Positions 42,518 to 51,200 of a stretch of DNA of 56,112 nt are shown piece by piece. The position numbers and the translations under genes were made by a program. How positions within the stretch are numbered: the stretch's first letter is position 1; every line of letters begins with the position of its first letter. The notes under the pieces were generated by a model that worked only from the letters and a program-made list of their open reading frames with translations, was not told where the DNA came from and ran no database searches. This DNA is from Verrucomicrobiota bacterium (GTDB taxonomy: Bacteria > Verrucomicrobiota > Verrucomicrobiia > Chthoniobacterales > Terrimicrobiaceae), in assembly GCA_018970255.1 (NCBI GenBank), contig JAGWWS010000020.1, positions 1 through 56,112 on the forward strand, given 5' to 3'.

Positions 42518-42540
42518 TTCAACCAATGGGGGGTTGAAAA
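42518..42540 (+). other. Perfect hairpin before the terminator
   Basis: TTTCAACC (42518-42525) pairs with GGTTGAAA (42533-42540) across a 7-base loop. It stands two bases before the next, stronger hairpin, giving a two-stem structure typical of small RNAs or leader RNAs. Confidence 0.6.
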
Positions 42541-42542
42541 TC

Positions 42543-42582
42543 GCGTGCGGGAGGTTGGGGAACCTTCCGCACGCACCTTTTT
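42543..42582 (+). terminator. Strong rho-independent terminator without an adjacent gene
   Basis: A 14-bp stem (one G-U pair) from 42543-42556 to 42561-42574 with a GGGG loop, followed by ACCTTTTT. The nearest upstream gene on this strand, the MazF-like toxin, ends 420 bases earlier. It may end that operon late, or end an unannotated small RNA, or act as an attenuator of the secreted-protein gene that starts at 42773. Confidence 0.8.
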
Positions 42583-42772
42583 CATGGGGTATCGCTTCCC
42601 TCCGCCGGAACAACGCCGGTGGAGTGGAAGCCAAGCCCCGGGCCGCACTCACAGCGCGCCGGAACTCCAGCCCCATTTCCCTAAACGCTCACGCGCATAC
42701 CTCCCAACCCCCGAACCCCCAATTTCCCCTGCCGATGATCTGATTTTCTTAAACAGTCCCAACTCCACGCCT

Positions 42773-43945
42773 ATGACCTTCGCCTCCACTGCCGCAGCGA
42801 CCTCACCCGATCCGCAGCCATCCGAAGGATATTCCCCAGGGCAAATTCGAAATTCGAAATGGGGAATTCGAAATTCCCTCCGCTCCCAGTCCTCCCACCT
42901 TACCTCCGCATCCGCAATCAGCCATTCGCCATCCGCCATTGGCAGCTTCTGCTCCGCCTTCTCCCCTTCGCGCCTCCGCGCCTTCGCGGGCATCCTCCTC
43001 GCCGCTCTCCTCACACTTCCCGCTTTCGCATCCACCATCAGCATCCAAGGCGGCTTCGGCTATCCCGCCGCCCTTGACGCCTCCGGCAACCCCGTCGATG
43101 CCGGCTACGAGGTCGCGATCGGAACTTTCGAAGACGGCTTCGACCCCGCCCTGAATGCCGCAGACCTGCCCGCGCTCCTCGCCGCCTGGCGTCCCTACGG
43201 CATCACCACCACCCGGGAAATCTTCGGCACCCCCGGCAGCTTCTACTTCGAACGCGTCAATAACGACCCCTCCTTCGCCGGCAAGCGCATCTACCTCCTC
43301 CTCACCCGCACGAACAACCTCGCCTCCCCCGCGCCCGACGCCTCGAACGTCACCGACTACGGCATCTTCACCTCGCTCGCCACGCCCGCCGACTCCTCCT
43401 CCACCTGGACATTCCCGGCTGTGGGCCCCGAGGTCCAGCCCCCCGCCGACCTCCGCCAGCTGAACACCTCGCAGATCGACTCCTCCCTCTTCGGCGCGCT
43501 CGACGCCGGCTCGCCCACACTCGCCTGGAAAACCGGCACCTCCACCCAGCCCACCGCCTGGGACGACTGGGTCCGCTCCGTCTTTGGAGAAAACACCGAC
43601 CCCTCGAGCATCGATCCCGACGCCGTCAGCGGCTCCTCCGGCTTGAAAAACTTCGTCGCCTTCGCCCTCGCCACGAACCCCGTCGCCCCCGCCGCCCCCG
43701 CTTACGAAACCACCACCCATCCCGCCGATGGCCGCATCGGCATCCGCTTCACCCGCACCAAATCCGAAGTCTCCGGCTACTCCGCCGAGCCCGAGGCCTC
43801 CACCGACCTCTCCGACTGGACCCTCACTCTCGAAAAAACCGTCACCCCCGAGACCGAAACCACCGAATCCGTCGCCGCCTACCTCCCCATCGGCTCGGAC
43901 CAATCCAAAGCCTTCTTCCGCATCCAAGTCGAACCGGCCAACTAA
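42773..43945 (+). CDS. Secreted protein with verrucomicrobial C-terminal domain
   Basis: 390 residues from the ATG at 42773; no ribosome site is obvious. The first 65 residues look repeat-derived (IRNSKWGIRNS, SAISHSPSAIGS, SPSRLRAFAG) and only then comes a signal peptide core (GILLAALLTLPAFA|STIS). The mature part has SIQGGFGYPAALDASGNPVDAGYEVAIGTF, a segment seen in verrucomicrobial surface proteins, and ends with a domain of the form VFGEN...GLKNFVAFALATNP....FFRIQVEPAN typical of exported proteins of this phylum. Probably extracellular; function unknown. It is 22 bases before the next secreted gene. Confidence 0.65.
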   Translation: MTFASTAAATSPDPQPSEGYSPGQIRNSKWGIRNSLRSQSSHLTSASAISHSPSAIGSFCSAFSPSRLRAFAGILLAALLTLPAFASTISIQGGFGYPAALDASGNPVDAGYEVAIGTFEDGFDPALNAADLPALLAAWRPYGITTTREIFGTPGSFYFERVNNDPSFAGKRIYLLLTRTNNLASPAPDASNVTDYGIFTSLATPADSSSTWTFPAVGPEVQPPADLRQLNTSQIDSSLFGALDAGSPTLAWKTGTSTQPTAWDDWVRSVFGENTDPSSIDPDAVSGSSGLKNFVAFALATNPVAPAAPAYETTTHPADGRIGIRFTRTKSEVSGYSAEPEASTDLSDWTLTLEKTVTPETETTESVAAYLPIGSDQSKAFFRIQVEPAN

Positions 43946-43967
43946 AAATCCCCCAAAACAAAATCCC

Positions 43968-46760
43968 ATGAAAACTGCCCACACCGCCACCTCCCCCATC
44001 ACCACCTGCGAATTGATCTCCCGCGAAGCCGCCAAGCCGCGAAGCCCCCAAGGTAGGGTCGGCTCTCCGCAGCGGACCCAAACCTCAGGCGCCATGCGCC
44101 CTTCTTTCCGCTTTGCCGCATTTTTCTTCGCCCTGTTCCTTGCCGCTGCCTCAGCCAGTTTTGGACAAATCTCTATACCTAACACCAATGCTGTAATCCA
44201 AAACTTCGACTCTCTGGGAACTAGCGGAAATGCTACTCTTCCGACGGGTTGGCTAATGTCCGCCGCGGGTGGCGGTAATTCCTCAACTTGGGCCACTGCT
44301 AACCAGACTGCTGTCAACCAACAAGCATCCTCGGGCACTCCATCCACTGGCGGACGATACAACTGGGGTTCAAATGCCACTGATCGAGCGATTGGCTTCA
44401 TGACATCGGGAAGCTACGCCAGCCCTAATTCAATTTTAGCATTTTACCAAAACAATACAGGCGCTGCCATATCGGCACTGTCGATCACTTTCGAGATTGA
44501 GCGATATCGAATTAACACCGCGGCTGCGAGTGTGACTTTTTTCACTTCAACGGATGGCTTAACATGGACGGCACAACCTTCCGGAGACACCGGCGCTTTT
44601 GCCACGGGAAGCTCCAACTACACTTTTTCAGGTGGCACTGTGATTAATAAGACTGTTTCCTTAAATAGCCTTTCTATCGCGAACGGCAGTGCGATTTATC
44701 TTCGCTGGGTTTTCAACACCACTGGCAGCAACAGCCAGGGCTTAGGGCTCGACAATGTCTCACTGACAGCCACCGCCGCCTCAGCCACCGCCCCCACCAT
44801 CACCTCCTTCACCCCGGCCTCCGGCCAAGTCGGCGACTCCGTCACCATCACCGGCACGAACTTCGCCTCAAACGCCACCGTTTCCTTCAACGGCACCTCC
44901 TCTACGAGCGTCACCTTCACCAACAATACCAGCCTCAACGCCACCGTTCCCGCAGGCGCCACCAGCGGGCCCATCACGGTGACAGTCGGCGCGGAATCCG
45001 GGGTTTCCTCCACCAGCTTCACCGTCGTCAACCCCAACGCCCCCGCCATCTCCACCAACGGCACCCTCACCGCCTTCTCCACCACCTTTGGCAACGCCTC
45101 CGCCGCCCAAACCGTCGGAGTTACGGGAACCAACCTCACAGCCGATATCGCCGCCACTGTCCCCACCGGCTTCGAAGTTTCCACCGACGGCACCACTTAC
45201 GGCCCGAACGCCACCATCACCCAATCCTCCGGCAACGCCAGCGCCACCCTCAGCGTTCGCATCGCCTCCTCCGCCTCGGTCGGCGCGCTCACAGGCAACC
45301 TCACCCTCGCCTCCACCGGTGCCACCAGCGTTGCCATTCCCCTCAGCGGAAATGTGACCGCCAACCTCACGCCCGGCATCGTCGTTATCAGCCAAGCCTA
45401 CGGTGGCGGCGGAAATAGTGGTGCTCCCTATCGCAACGACTTCGTCGAACTCTTCAATCCTGGAAATTCATCCATCTCCTTGGATGGTTGGACTATCCAA
45501 TGGGCCAGCGCTACTGGCACCTTTGGCGGCACCAACTCCACCGCCACCTTGTCGGGTTCCATTGCATCGAAAGGCTATTATCTCATCCAACTCGCGGCCG
45601 GCGCGAATGCCAGTGCCGCTGCTCTCCCCACACCCGATGCTACCGGAAACATCAATCTTGGAGCTACCAGCTTCAAAATCGCCCTCGTCAATTCCACCAC
45701 CGCCCTTTCCGGCACCAACCCGCTCGGTAACCCCTCCATCATCGACTTTGTTGGAGCAGGTTCCACAACGAATGCCTTTGAAGGTGCCGGCCCCGCCCCC
45801 GCTCCAAGCAACACGACTGCTATTCTGCGCAAGCTCGGCGGCGAGCAGGATACAAACGACAACGCCGCCGATTTCGAAACCGGCGCTCCGAATCCCAGAA
45901 ACTCCGGCGGTGCACCTGCAGCCCCCTCCATCACCAGCGCCACCAGCGCGAATGCCACCGTCGGCACCGCATTCTCCTACACCATCACAGCCAGCAATTC
46001 GCCCGCCTCCTTCGGTGCCACCGGCCTGCCTGCAGGGCTCACAGTGAATACGACTACCGGCCTCATCTCCGGCACGCCCACCACCGCGGGAAATTCCAAC
46101 GCCACCATCTCGGCCACGAACCTCGGCGGCACCGGCAATGCCACGCTCTCCTTCACCATCGCCCAGGGCACACCCGTCATCACCACGCCGCCCACCGCCT
46201 CCGCCATCACCGCCGGCCAGGCTTTGAGCGCCTCCACACTCACCGGTGGCTTGGCCAGCGTGCCGGGGAATTTCACATTCGCCACGCCTTCCTTCGTCCC
46301 CGGCGCCACAGGATCGCAGCTCGTCCTCTTCACCCCGGACGATTCCGCGAACTACACCACCGCCAACACCTCGGTCACCGTCACTGTCAACTCCGGCGGC
46401 GGCTCGCCCTTCGACACCTGGGCCGGCGGCAATGTCACCATGACCCCGGCCGTCCTCTCGCTCTACGCCATCGGCGGAGGCTCCTACAACGGCACCGTGG
46501 CCCCCGAGGCCCCCGTGCTCTCCACCACCGGCGGCAACCTCTCCCTCACCGCCATCGTCCGCACCGACGACCCCGCCCTCACCGTCACGGGTGAGTCCGT
46601 CGCCAGTCTCGACGGAATTTGGACCTCCCTCGGCAACGGCACGGTCTCCGGCAATCAAACCGGAGTCGGCCCCGGCCTCCAGCGCCGCGAGTTCTCCACA
46701 CCCATGGACGGCACGAAAAAATTCCTCCGTCTCCGCGCGGTCTACACGGGAGACAATTAA
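43968..46760 (+). CDS. Large secreted multidomain protein with lamin-tail domain
   Basis: 930 residues from the ATG at 43968, or 888 from the ATG at 44094 (MRPSFRFAAFFFALFLAAAS, cut before ISI), which gives a clean signal peptide; the 42 residues between are encoded by repeat sequence. Order of domains: a jelly-roll-like domain (about 70-265), an IPT/TIG Ig-like domain (TAPTITSFTPASGQVGDSVTITGTNF), a GFEVSTDGTTY module shared with the 1830-aa protein, a lamin-tail domain (VVISQAYGGGGNSGAPYRNDFVELFNPG), a putative-Ig domain (SFGATGLPAGLTVNTTTGLISGTP), an MBG-like piece and a C-terminal FLRLRA tail. Surface or adhesive role inferred. The N-terminal domain is visibly less GC-rich than the rest. 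Confidence 0.7.
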   Translation: MKTAHTATSPITTCELISREAAKPRSPQGRVGSPQRTQTSGAMRPSFRFAAFFFALFLAAASASFGQISIPNTNAVIQNFDSLGTSGNATLPTGWLMSAAGGGNSSTWATANQTAVNQQASSGTPSTGGRYNWGSNATDRAIGFMTSGSYASPNSILAFYQNNTGAAISALSITFEIERYRINTAAASVTFFTSTDGLTWTAQPSGDTGAFATGSSNYTFSGGTVINKTVSLNSLSIANGSAIYLRWVFNTTGSNSQGLGLDNVSLTATAASATAPTITSFTPASGQVGDSVTITGTNFASNATVSFNGTSSTSVTFTNNTSLNATVPAGATSGPITVTVGAESGVSSTSFTVVNPNAPAISTNGTLTAFSTTFGNASAAQTVGVTGTNLTADIAATVPTGFEVSTDGTTYGPNATITQSSGNASATLSVRIASSASVGALTGNLTLASTGATSVAIPLSGNVTANLTPGIVVISQAYGGGGNSGAPYRNDFVELFNPGNSSISLDGWTIQWASATGTFGGTNSTATLSGSIASKGYYLIQLAAGANASAAALPTPDATGNINLGATSFKIALVNSTTALSGTNPLGNPSIIDFVGAGSTTNAFEGAGPAPAPSNTTAILRKLGGEQDTNDNAADFETGAPNPRNSGGAPAAPSITSATSANATVGTAFSYTITASNSPASFGATGLPAGLTVNTTTGLISGTPTTAGNSNATISATNLGGTGNATLSFTIAQGTPVITTPPTASAITAGQALSASTLTGGLASVPGNFTFATPSFVPGATGSQLVLFTPDDSANYTTANTSVTVTVNSGGGSPFDTWAGGNVTMTPAVLSLYAIGGGSYNGTVAPEAPVLSTTGGNLSLTAIVRTDDPALTVTGESVASLDGIWTSLGNGTVSGNQTGVGPGLQRREFSTPMDGTKKFLRLRAVYTGDN

Positions 46761-47235
46761 CCACGGATGACACGGAAACCACGGATCGCAGAAAAATGTG
46801 GCACAGGCGTCGTTCGCCTGTGGAGTCTTCTGAATACTCCACCAGGCCCGCCTGTGATCGTTCCCACTGGAGGGCGACGCGCTGTCGGCGCCCAAGCCTC
46901 AGGAGCTGAAAGCACCGTCCTTGCCCCCTCCGGCAGGCGAGACGCCCGCCCTACATATCGTCGCGGCCCCGCCGCCGGGAACGCCGTCGTCCCCGACGGC
47001 CCAAGTCCATGTAGCACAGGCGTCTCGCCTGTGATCGACCCGCATCGCGGCCCCGCCGCCATCAAGGAGAAGGGGGCACGCCCGTCCCGGGCGTGTGAGG
47101 CGATTGTTGGGAAAGGTCATTGGTGGGAAACAGCGCCTTGCGCCACCACGGGCGGGTCGCCCATGCCCCCCTCCACCCGCCTCGTCCGCTCCGCGGCCTT
47201 GACATCCCCCCCCCTCTGCACCAACCTACCATCTC
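46761..47235. repeat. Chain of palindromic repeats between secreted-protein genes
   Basis: No gene is supported here, although frames stay open by composition. The stretch opens with accacggatgacacgg-like text, then holds perfect or near-perfect hairpins: CACAGGCG/CGCCTGTG at 46802-46822 (5-base loop) and again at 47015-47033 (loop TCT), GGCAGGCG/CGCCCGCC at 46932-46950 (loop AGA, one mismatch), GCCGTCG/CGACGGC at 46983-47000 (loop TCCC). The first copy of the 125-bp repeat follows. Confidence 0.75.
47069..47193. repeat. 125-bp repeat, copy A
   Basis: Matches 47624-47748 with about six mismatches and no gaps. It begins with an 8-bp hairpin CACGCCCG/TCC/CGGGCGTG (47077-47095). Its first 25 bases and the stretch ending near 47174 form imperfect inverted repeats (AGGGGGCA and CGTCCCG blocks pair), so the core of about 106 bases looks like a small inverted-repeat element. 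Confidence 0.8.
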
Positions 47236-47583
47236 ATGAGCACGGTGAAAATCCTCTCGATCCTCGAAGCCGCCAGCATCGAGCCTCCCACAGCCCGCGC
47301 CATAGCCCAGAGCTTCGAGACCGCGTTCAAGGAGCAGGAGGAAACGCTCTCGAAAGATTGGATGACCAAGTCGGACGAGATAAACCTCGCCACCCAGCTT
47401 CGCGCCGAGATGAAATCCATGGCCGCCGAGCTTCGCGCCGAGATCAAAACCTCCATTGCCGACCTTCGGACCGAACTGAGCACCAAGATCGCCGAATCCA
47501 AGACCGAGGTCATCAAGTGGATGTTCCTCTTCTGGATCGGCCAGATGGCCACCACCGCCGCCCTCATCAAGTTCCTGCGCTAA
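47236..47583 (+). CDS. Small coiled-coil membrane-anchored protein (DUF1640/CCDC90-like)
   Basis: 115 residues. MSTVKILSILEAASIEPPTARAIAQSFE is followed by a heptad-rich coiled coil (LATQLRAEMKSMAAELRAEIKTSIADLRTELSTKIAESKTEV, read in parts) and one C-terminal membrane helix (WMFLFWIGQMATTAALI). The layout recalls bacterial DUF1640-like proteins related to mitochondrial CCDC90/MCUR1; function in bacteria is unknown. Codon use is ordinary for the window. It is bracketed by the two copies of a 125-bp repeat in direct orientation. Confidence 0.65.
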   Translation: MSTVKILSILEAASIEPPTARAIAQSFETAFKEQEETLSKDWMTKSDEINLATQLRAEMKSMAAELRAEIKTSIADLRTELSTKIAESKTEVIKWMFLFWIGQMATTAALIKFLR

Positions 47584-47623
47584 CGCTCCCCGGGAACCCC
47601 GTCGGCCCCTTCGGCCCTCTCCA

Positions 47624-47748
47624 GAAGGGGGCACGCCCGTCCCGGGCGTGTGGGGCGATTGTCGGGAAAGGTCCTCGGTGGGAAACAGCGCCTTGCGCCA
47701 CCACGGGCGGGACGCCCATGCCCCCCTCCACCCGCCTCGACCGCTCCG
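47624..47748. repeat. 125-bp repeat, copy B
   Basis: Second copy, same orientation as 47069-47193, again with the CACGCCCG/TCC/CGGGCGTG hairpin (47632-47650) and the imperfect inverted ends. It starts 41 bases after the stop of the coiled-coil gene. Confidence 0.8.
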
Positions 47749-47784
47749 CCGCCCCCCTATCTCCTCGCTTCAATCTCCTATCTT

Positions 47785-48028
47785 CTGGCCGCCCCGCGGC
47801 CCCCTCCAAGCTCCAAGCTCCAAGCTCCAAGCTTGTTTCTCCTATCTCCCATCTTCTATCTTCTGGCGGCTTCGCCGCCTCCTCCAAGCTCCAAGCTCCA
47901 AGCTCCAAGCTTGTTTCTCCTATCTCCCATCTTCTATCTTCTGGCGGCTTCGCCGCCCCCTCCCAGCTCCAAGCTCCAAGCTCCAAGCTTGTTTCTCCTA
48001 ACTTCTATCTTCTGGCTGCTTTGCAGCC
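47785..48028. repeat. 78-bp tandem repeat with nested CTCCAAG heptamers and covarying hairpins
   Basis: Three units of 78 bases (CTCCAAG blocks start at 47804, 47882 and 47960) plus a partial fourth. Each unit has three or four CTCCAAG heptamers, a TTGTTTCTCCTATCTCC linker, and a hairpin with a three-base loop: GGCCGC/CCC/GCGGCC (47787), GGCGGC/TTC/GCCGCC (47865 and 47943), GGCTGC/TTT/GCAGCC (48014). The stems differ by paired changes. 78 is a multiple of three, so frames stay open, but no gene is supported. Confidence 0.85.
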
Positions 48029-48217
48029 CCTCCTCACTCCTGCGCGCGCAGCGCGCCGCTCCCAGCTCCACGCTTATCTGCCATGAATAACCCTCACGCA
48101 TCCACCAACCGCTTCGCGGCCTTCCTATCTTCTATCTTCGATCTCCTAACTCCTGCGCGCGCAGCGCGCCCCTCCGCTATTGGCCATCCGCAATCCGCTA
48201 TCGGCCGCCTTGCGGCC
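48029..48217. repeat. Repeat sequence running into the 5' end of the 1830-aa gene
   Basis: ACTCCTGCGCGCGCAGCGCG occurs at 48036-48055 (before the gene) and again at 48149-48168 (inside it); both form GCGCGC/GCA/GCGCGC hairpins. GGCCGC/CTT/GCGGCC follows at 48203-48217. The ATG at 48083 lies in the middle, so the first 45 codons are part of the repeat field. Confidence 0.7.
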
Positions 48218-51200
48218 TTAGCCCTCTTCCTTGTCTTTGCCGCCACGAGCTTTGGGCAAACATTCTACTCCCTTTCCTCGGGAAATTATTCTGAGGGTTT
48301 TGCAGATATGGCGAATTGGACCAACAACTACGCCGCCGGCTCGGGAGCCTCCAACTGGCGGGTCGCAGGCAACGCCACCGGTTCCACTGGCCTCTCGGAC
48401 ACTGCTGTGTTTACAAGCTCAACCTCAGGAGGTGTTCAAAAAGGCACCCAAACCTTGAATTTCCTCGCTACAGGAACAAACTCTGGTGCCACCGATCTCC
48501 TGATGAACTTCTCCGGTCGCATCGCCGGCAATCTTTCCTTCAGCTTTGATAAGGTCGTAAACACTGCCAATGCAAGCCCCCGCACCTCGGACCTCAAAAT
48601 CCAATACAGCACCAACAACGGCACTTCATTTACTGATTTGTCTCCATACACAATTCCGCGGATCTCAAATAACAGCACAGCAGAGTCTGGCAGCCGAGAT
48701 GTTGCTTTGCCCTCGGCATTGAACGGCCAGTCCCAAGTCGTAATCAGATTTTTCTTCTGGAATAATGGTCAAACCGGCGGCTCCGGCAACAGACCTAAAT
48801 GGGCAATCGACAATGTCGCCGTCACCTCCACCTCCGCTGCTCCCTCCTCCCAAGCCACCAGCTTCGGTTCCTCGGGCATCACATCCAGCAATGCCACCAT
48901 CAGCTGGGTGCGAGGAAACGGTGATGCCGGCGTGCTCGTCGTCGCACGCTCCGGCGGTGCGGTGAACGCCGATCCCACGGACAACACAAACTACACGGCC
49001 AGCGCCACCTTCGGGAGCGGCACACAGATTGGCACCGGCAACTGGGTCGTCTACAAAGGCACAGGAACTTCCGTAAATGTCACCGGCCTTTCGCCAAGCA
49101 CCGCCTATCACTTCGCCATCTACGAATACAATTCCACGGGCACGACGCACAACATGACCGAACTCACCGGCAGTATCACCACCTCTGCCGGGCTGTCTGC
49201 TCCCACCTTATCTTCCCCCACAGTCACCAGCATCACCACCACCACCGCCACACTCGGAGCCACAGTCGCCAGCGATGGCGGCGCCTCCCTCTCTGCGCGC
49301 GGCACTGTCTGGGGCACCACGGCGAGCCCCACTGGAAACTCTCTGGCCGAGGGCGGCACCTCGGTGGCCACCTTCACCCACAGCCGCACCGGTTTGACCG
49401 CCAATACCGCCTACTTCTACCGCGGCTATGCGACGAATTCCCAAGGCACCGCCTACAGTGCCGATGGCACCTTCACCACCCTCCCGCTCCCGCCCACGGT
49501 CGGCACCGGCTCCGCCGCTGGCGAAAACGGCTTCACTGCGAACTGGTCGCATCCCACCATGGGCAGCGCCGCCTACACCTACACCGTGGAAGTGGATGAC
49601 GATATCAACTTCGGCAGCATCAACGCCACCGTCTCCAGCATTTCTTCCTCCAGCACCAGCCAAGCCATCAACGGCCTCTCTCCCAGCACGACCTACTACT
49701 ACCGCATCAAGTCGGTAAACGCCCAAGGCGACTCGACATGGTCCGCCACCAGCGCCGGCATTTCCACCACCGCCGCCGCCTCGCTCATCGCAGGCTGGGA
49801 TTTCCAGACAACTGCGACCGGGGGAACGGCTGTAGTGGCCGCAACAAGCACTCCCACCTTATTTGTCGCAAATTTTGGTTCCGGAACGCTTTTTTTAAAT
49901 GGAACCAATGGTTCTTCCTCATGGTCCCAAGCATCAGAACTGAGTGGATTTTCCGGAACAAATAACAACACGGATGGAACAAGTTTCTCGACAACAACGA
50001 CCTCGCCCGCCGCCCTAGCGCTTTTGGGAGGATCTGGAACAACGAACTCGGCAAACGGGAAAAGCATAGTTTTTCGTTTCAGCATGCGGACTTATGAGTC
50101 TCTAAGTGTAAGCTACTCAACTCAAAAAACATCAACAGGATTTGACTCGCATCTTTGGGAATATAGTTCGGATGGATCTAGCTGGACTACGGCGGAGACC
50201 ATAGGATCCATTCCATCGAGTTTTGGAGCCAAAACCTTGGCTTCCATTTCCGCTCTCAATGGCGCGCAGGATGCCTACTTGCGTGTCACATTTAGTGGAT
50301 CCACTGGGTCGAATCAAAACAACCGCCTCGACAACATTCAAATCAAAGGTGTTCCCAGACCAACAATCCAGACCTCCGGCACCCCCGCCGCCTTGACCAC
50401 CACCTACGGCACGGCCTCCTCGAACACCACATTCACCGTCAACGGCACCTTCATGACCGCAGGCATCCTCGTCACCCCGCCCTCCGGCTTTGAAGTCTCC
50501 ACCGACGGCACCAGCTACTCCTCCACTGTCACCGTCGGCTCCTCCGGCAGCATCGCAAACACCACCGTTTACCTCCGCCTCGCCGCCACCGCCTCCGCAG
50601 GCGCCAAATCCGGCAACATCGTCCTCTCCAGTTCAGGAGCCACCAATGTCAATGTCGCCACCACCGCCAGCACGGTGAACCAGAAAGCCGTCACCATCAC
50701 CGGCCTCTCCGCCTCGAACAAAACCTTCGATGCCAACACCACCGTCTCGGTCACCGGCACACCCACCTACAGCGGACTCGAAAACGGCGAAACCACCGCC
50801 GTCACCGGCTCGGTCTCCTGGGCCTTCCCCGATGCCAATGTGGGCAACAACAAATCCCTCACCCGCACGGGCAGCTACAACGCCCCGAGCGCCAACTACT
50901 CCCTCACCCAGCCCACCCTCACGGCCAACATCACCGCCCGCGCCCTCACCATCACGGCAAACGGCACCTCGAAAGTCTTCGGCAACACCCTCACCGGCGG
51001 CGCCGGCTCCACCGCCTTCACCTCCAGCGGACTCCAAGGCACCGACTCCCTCGCCAGCGTCACCATCGCCTATGGCTCCGGAGCCGCCTCCGGCGACGCC
51101 GCAGGCGCCTACCCCGGCAGCATCACCCCCTCCGCCGCCGTCTTCGGCAGCGGCAGCGCCAGCAACTACAGCATCTCCTATGTCGCCGGCACCCTCACCG

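Noticed and set aside
47785-48028. CRISPR array
   Set aside because: The repeats are tandem with no unique spacers, the internal heptamers are themselves repeated, and there is no cas gene.
46767-48086. A 439-codon plus-strand open frame across the repeat field
   Set aside because: It crosses both 125-bp repeats, the coiled-coil gene and the 78-bp tandem repeat; it is open only because unit lengths are multiples of three.
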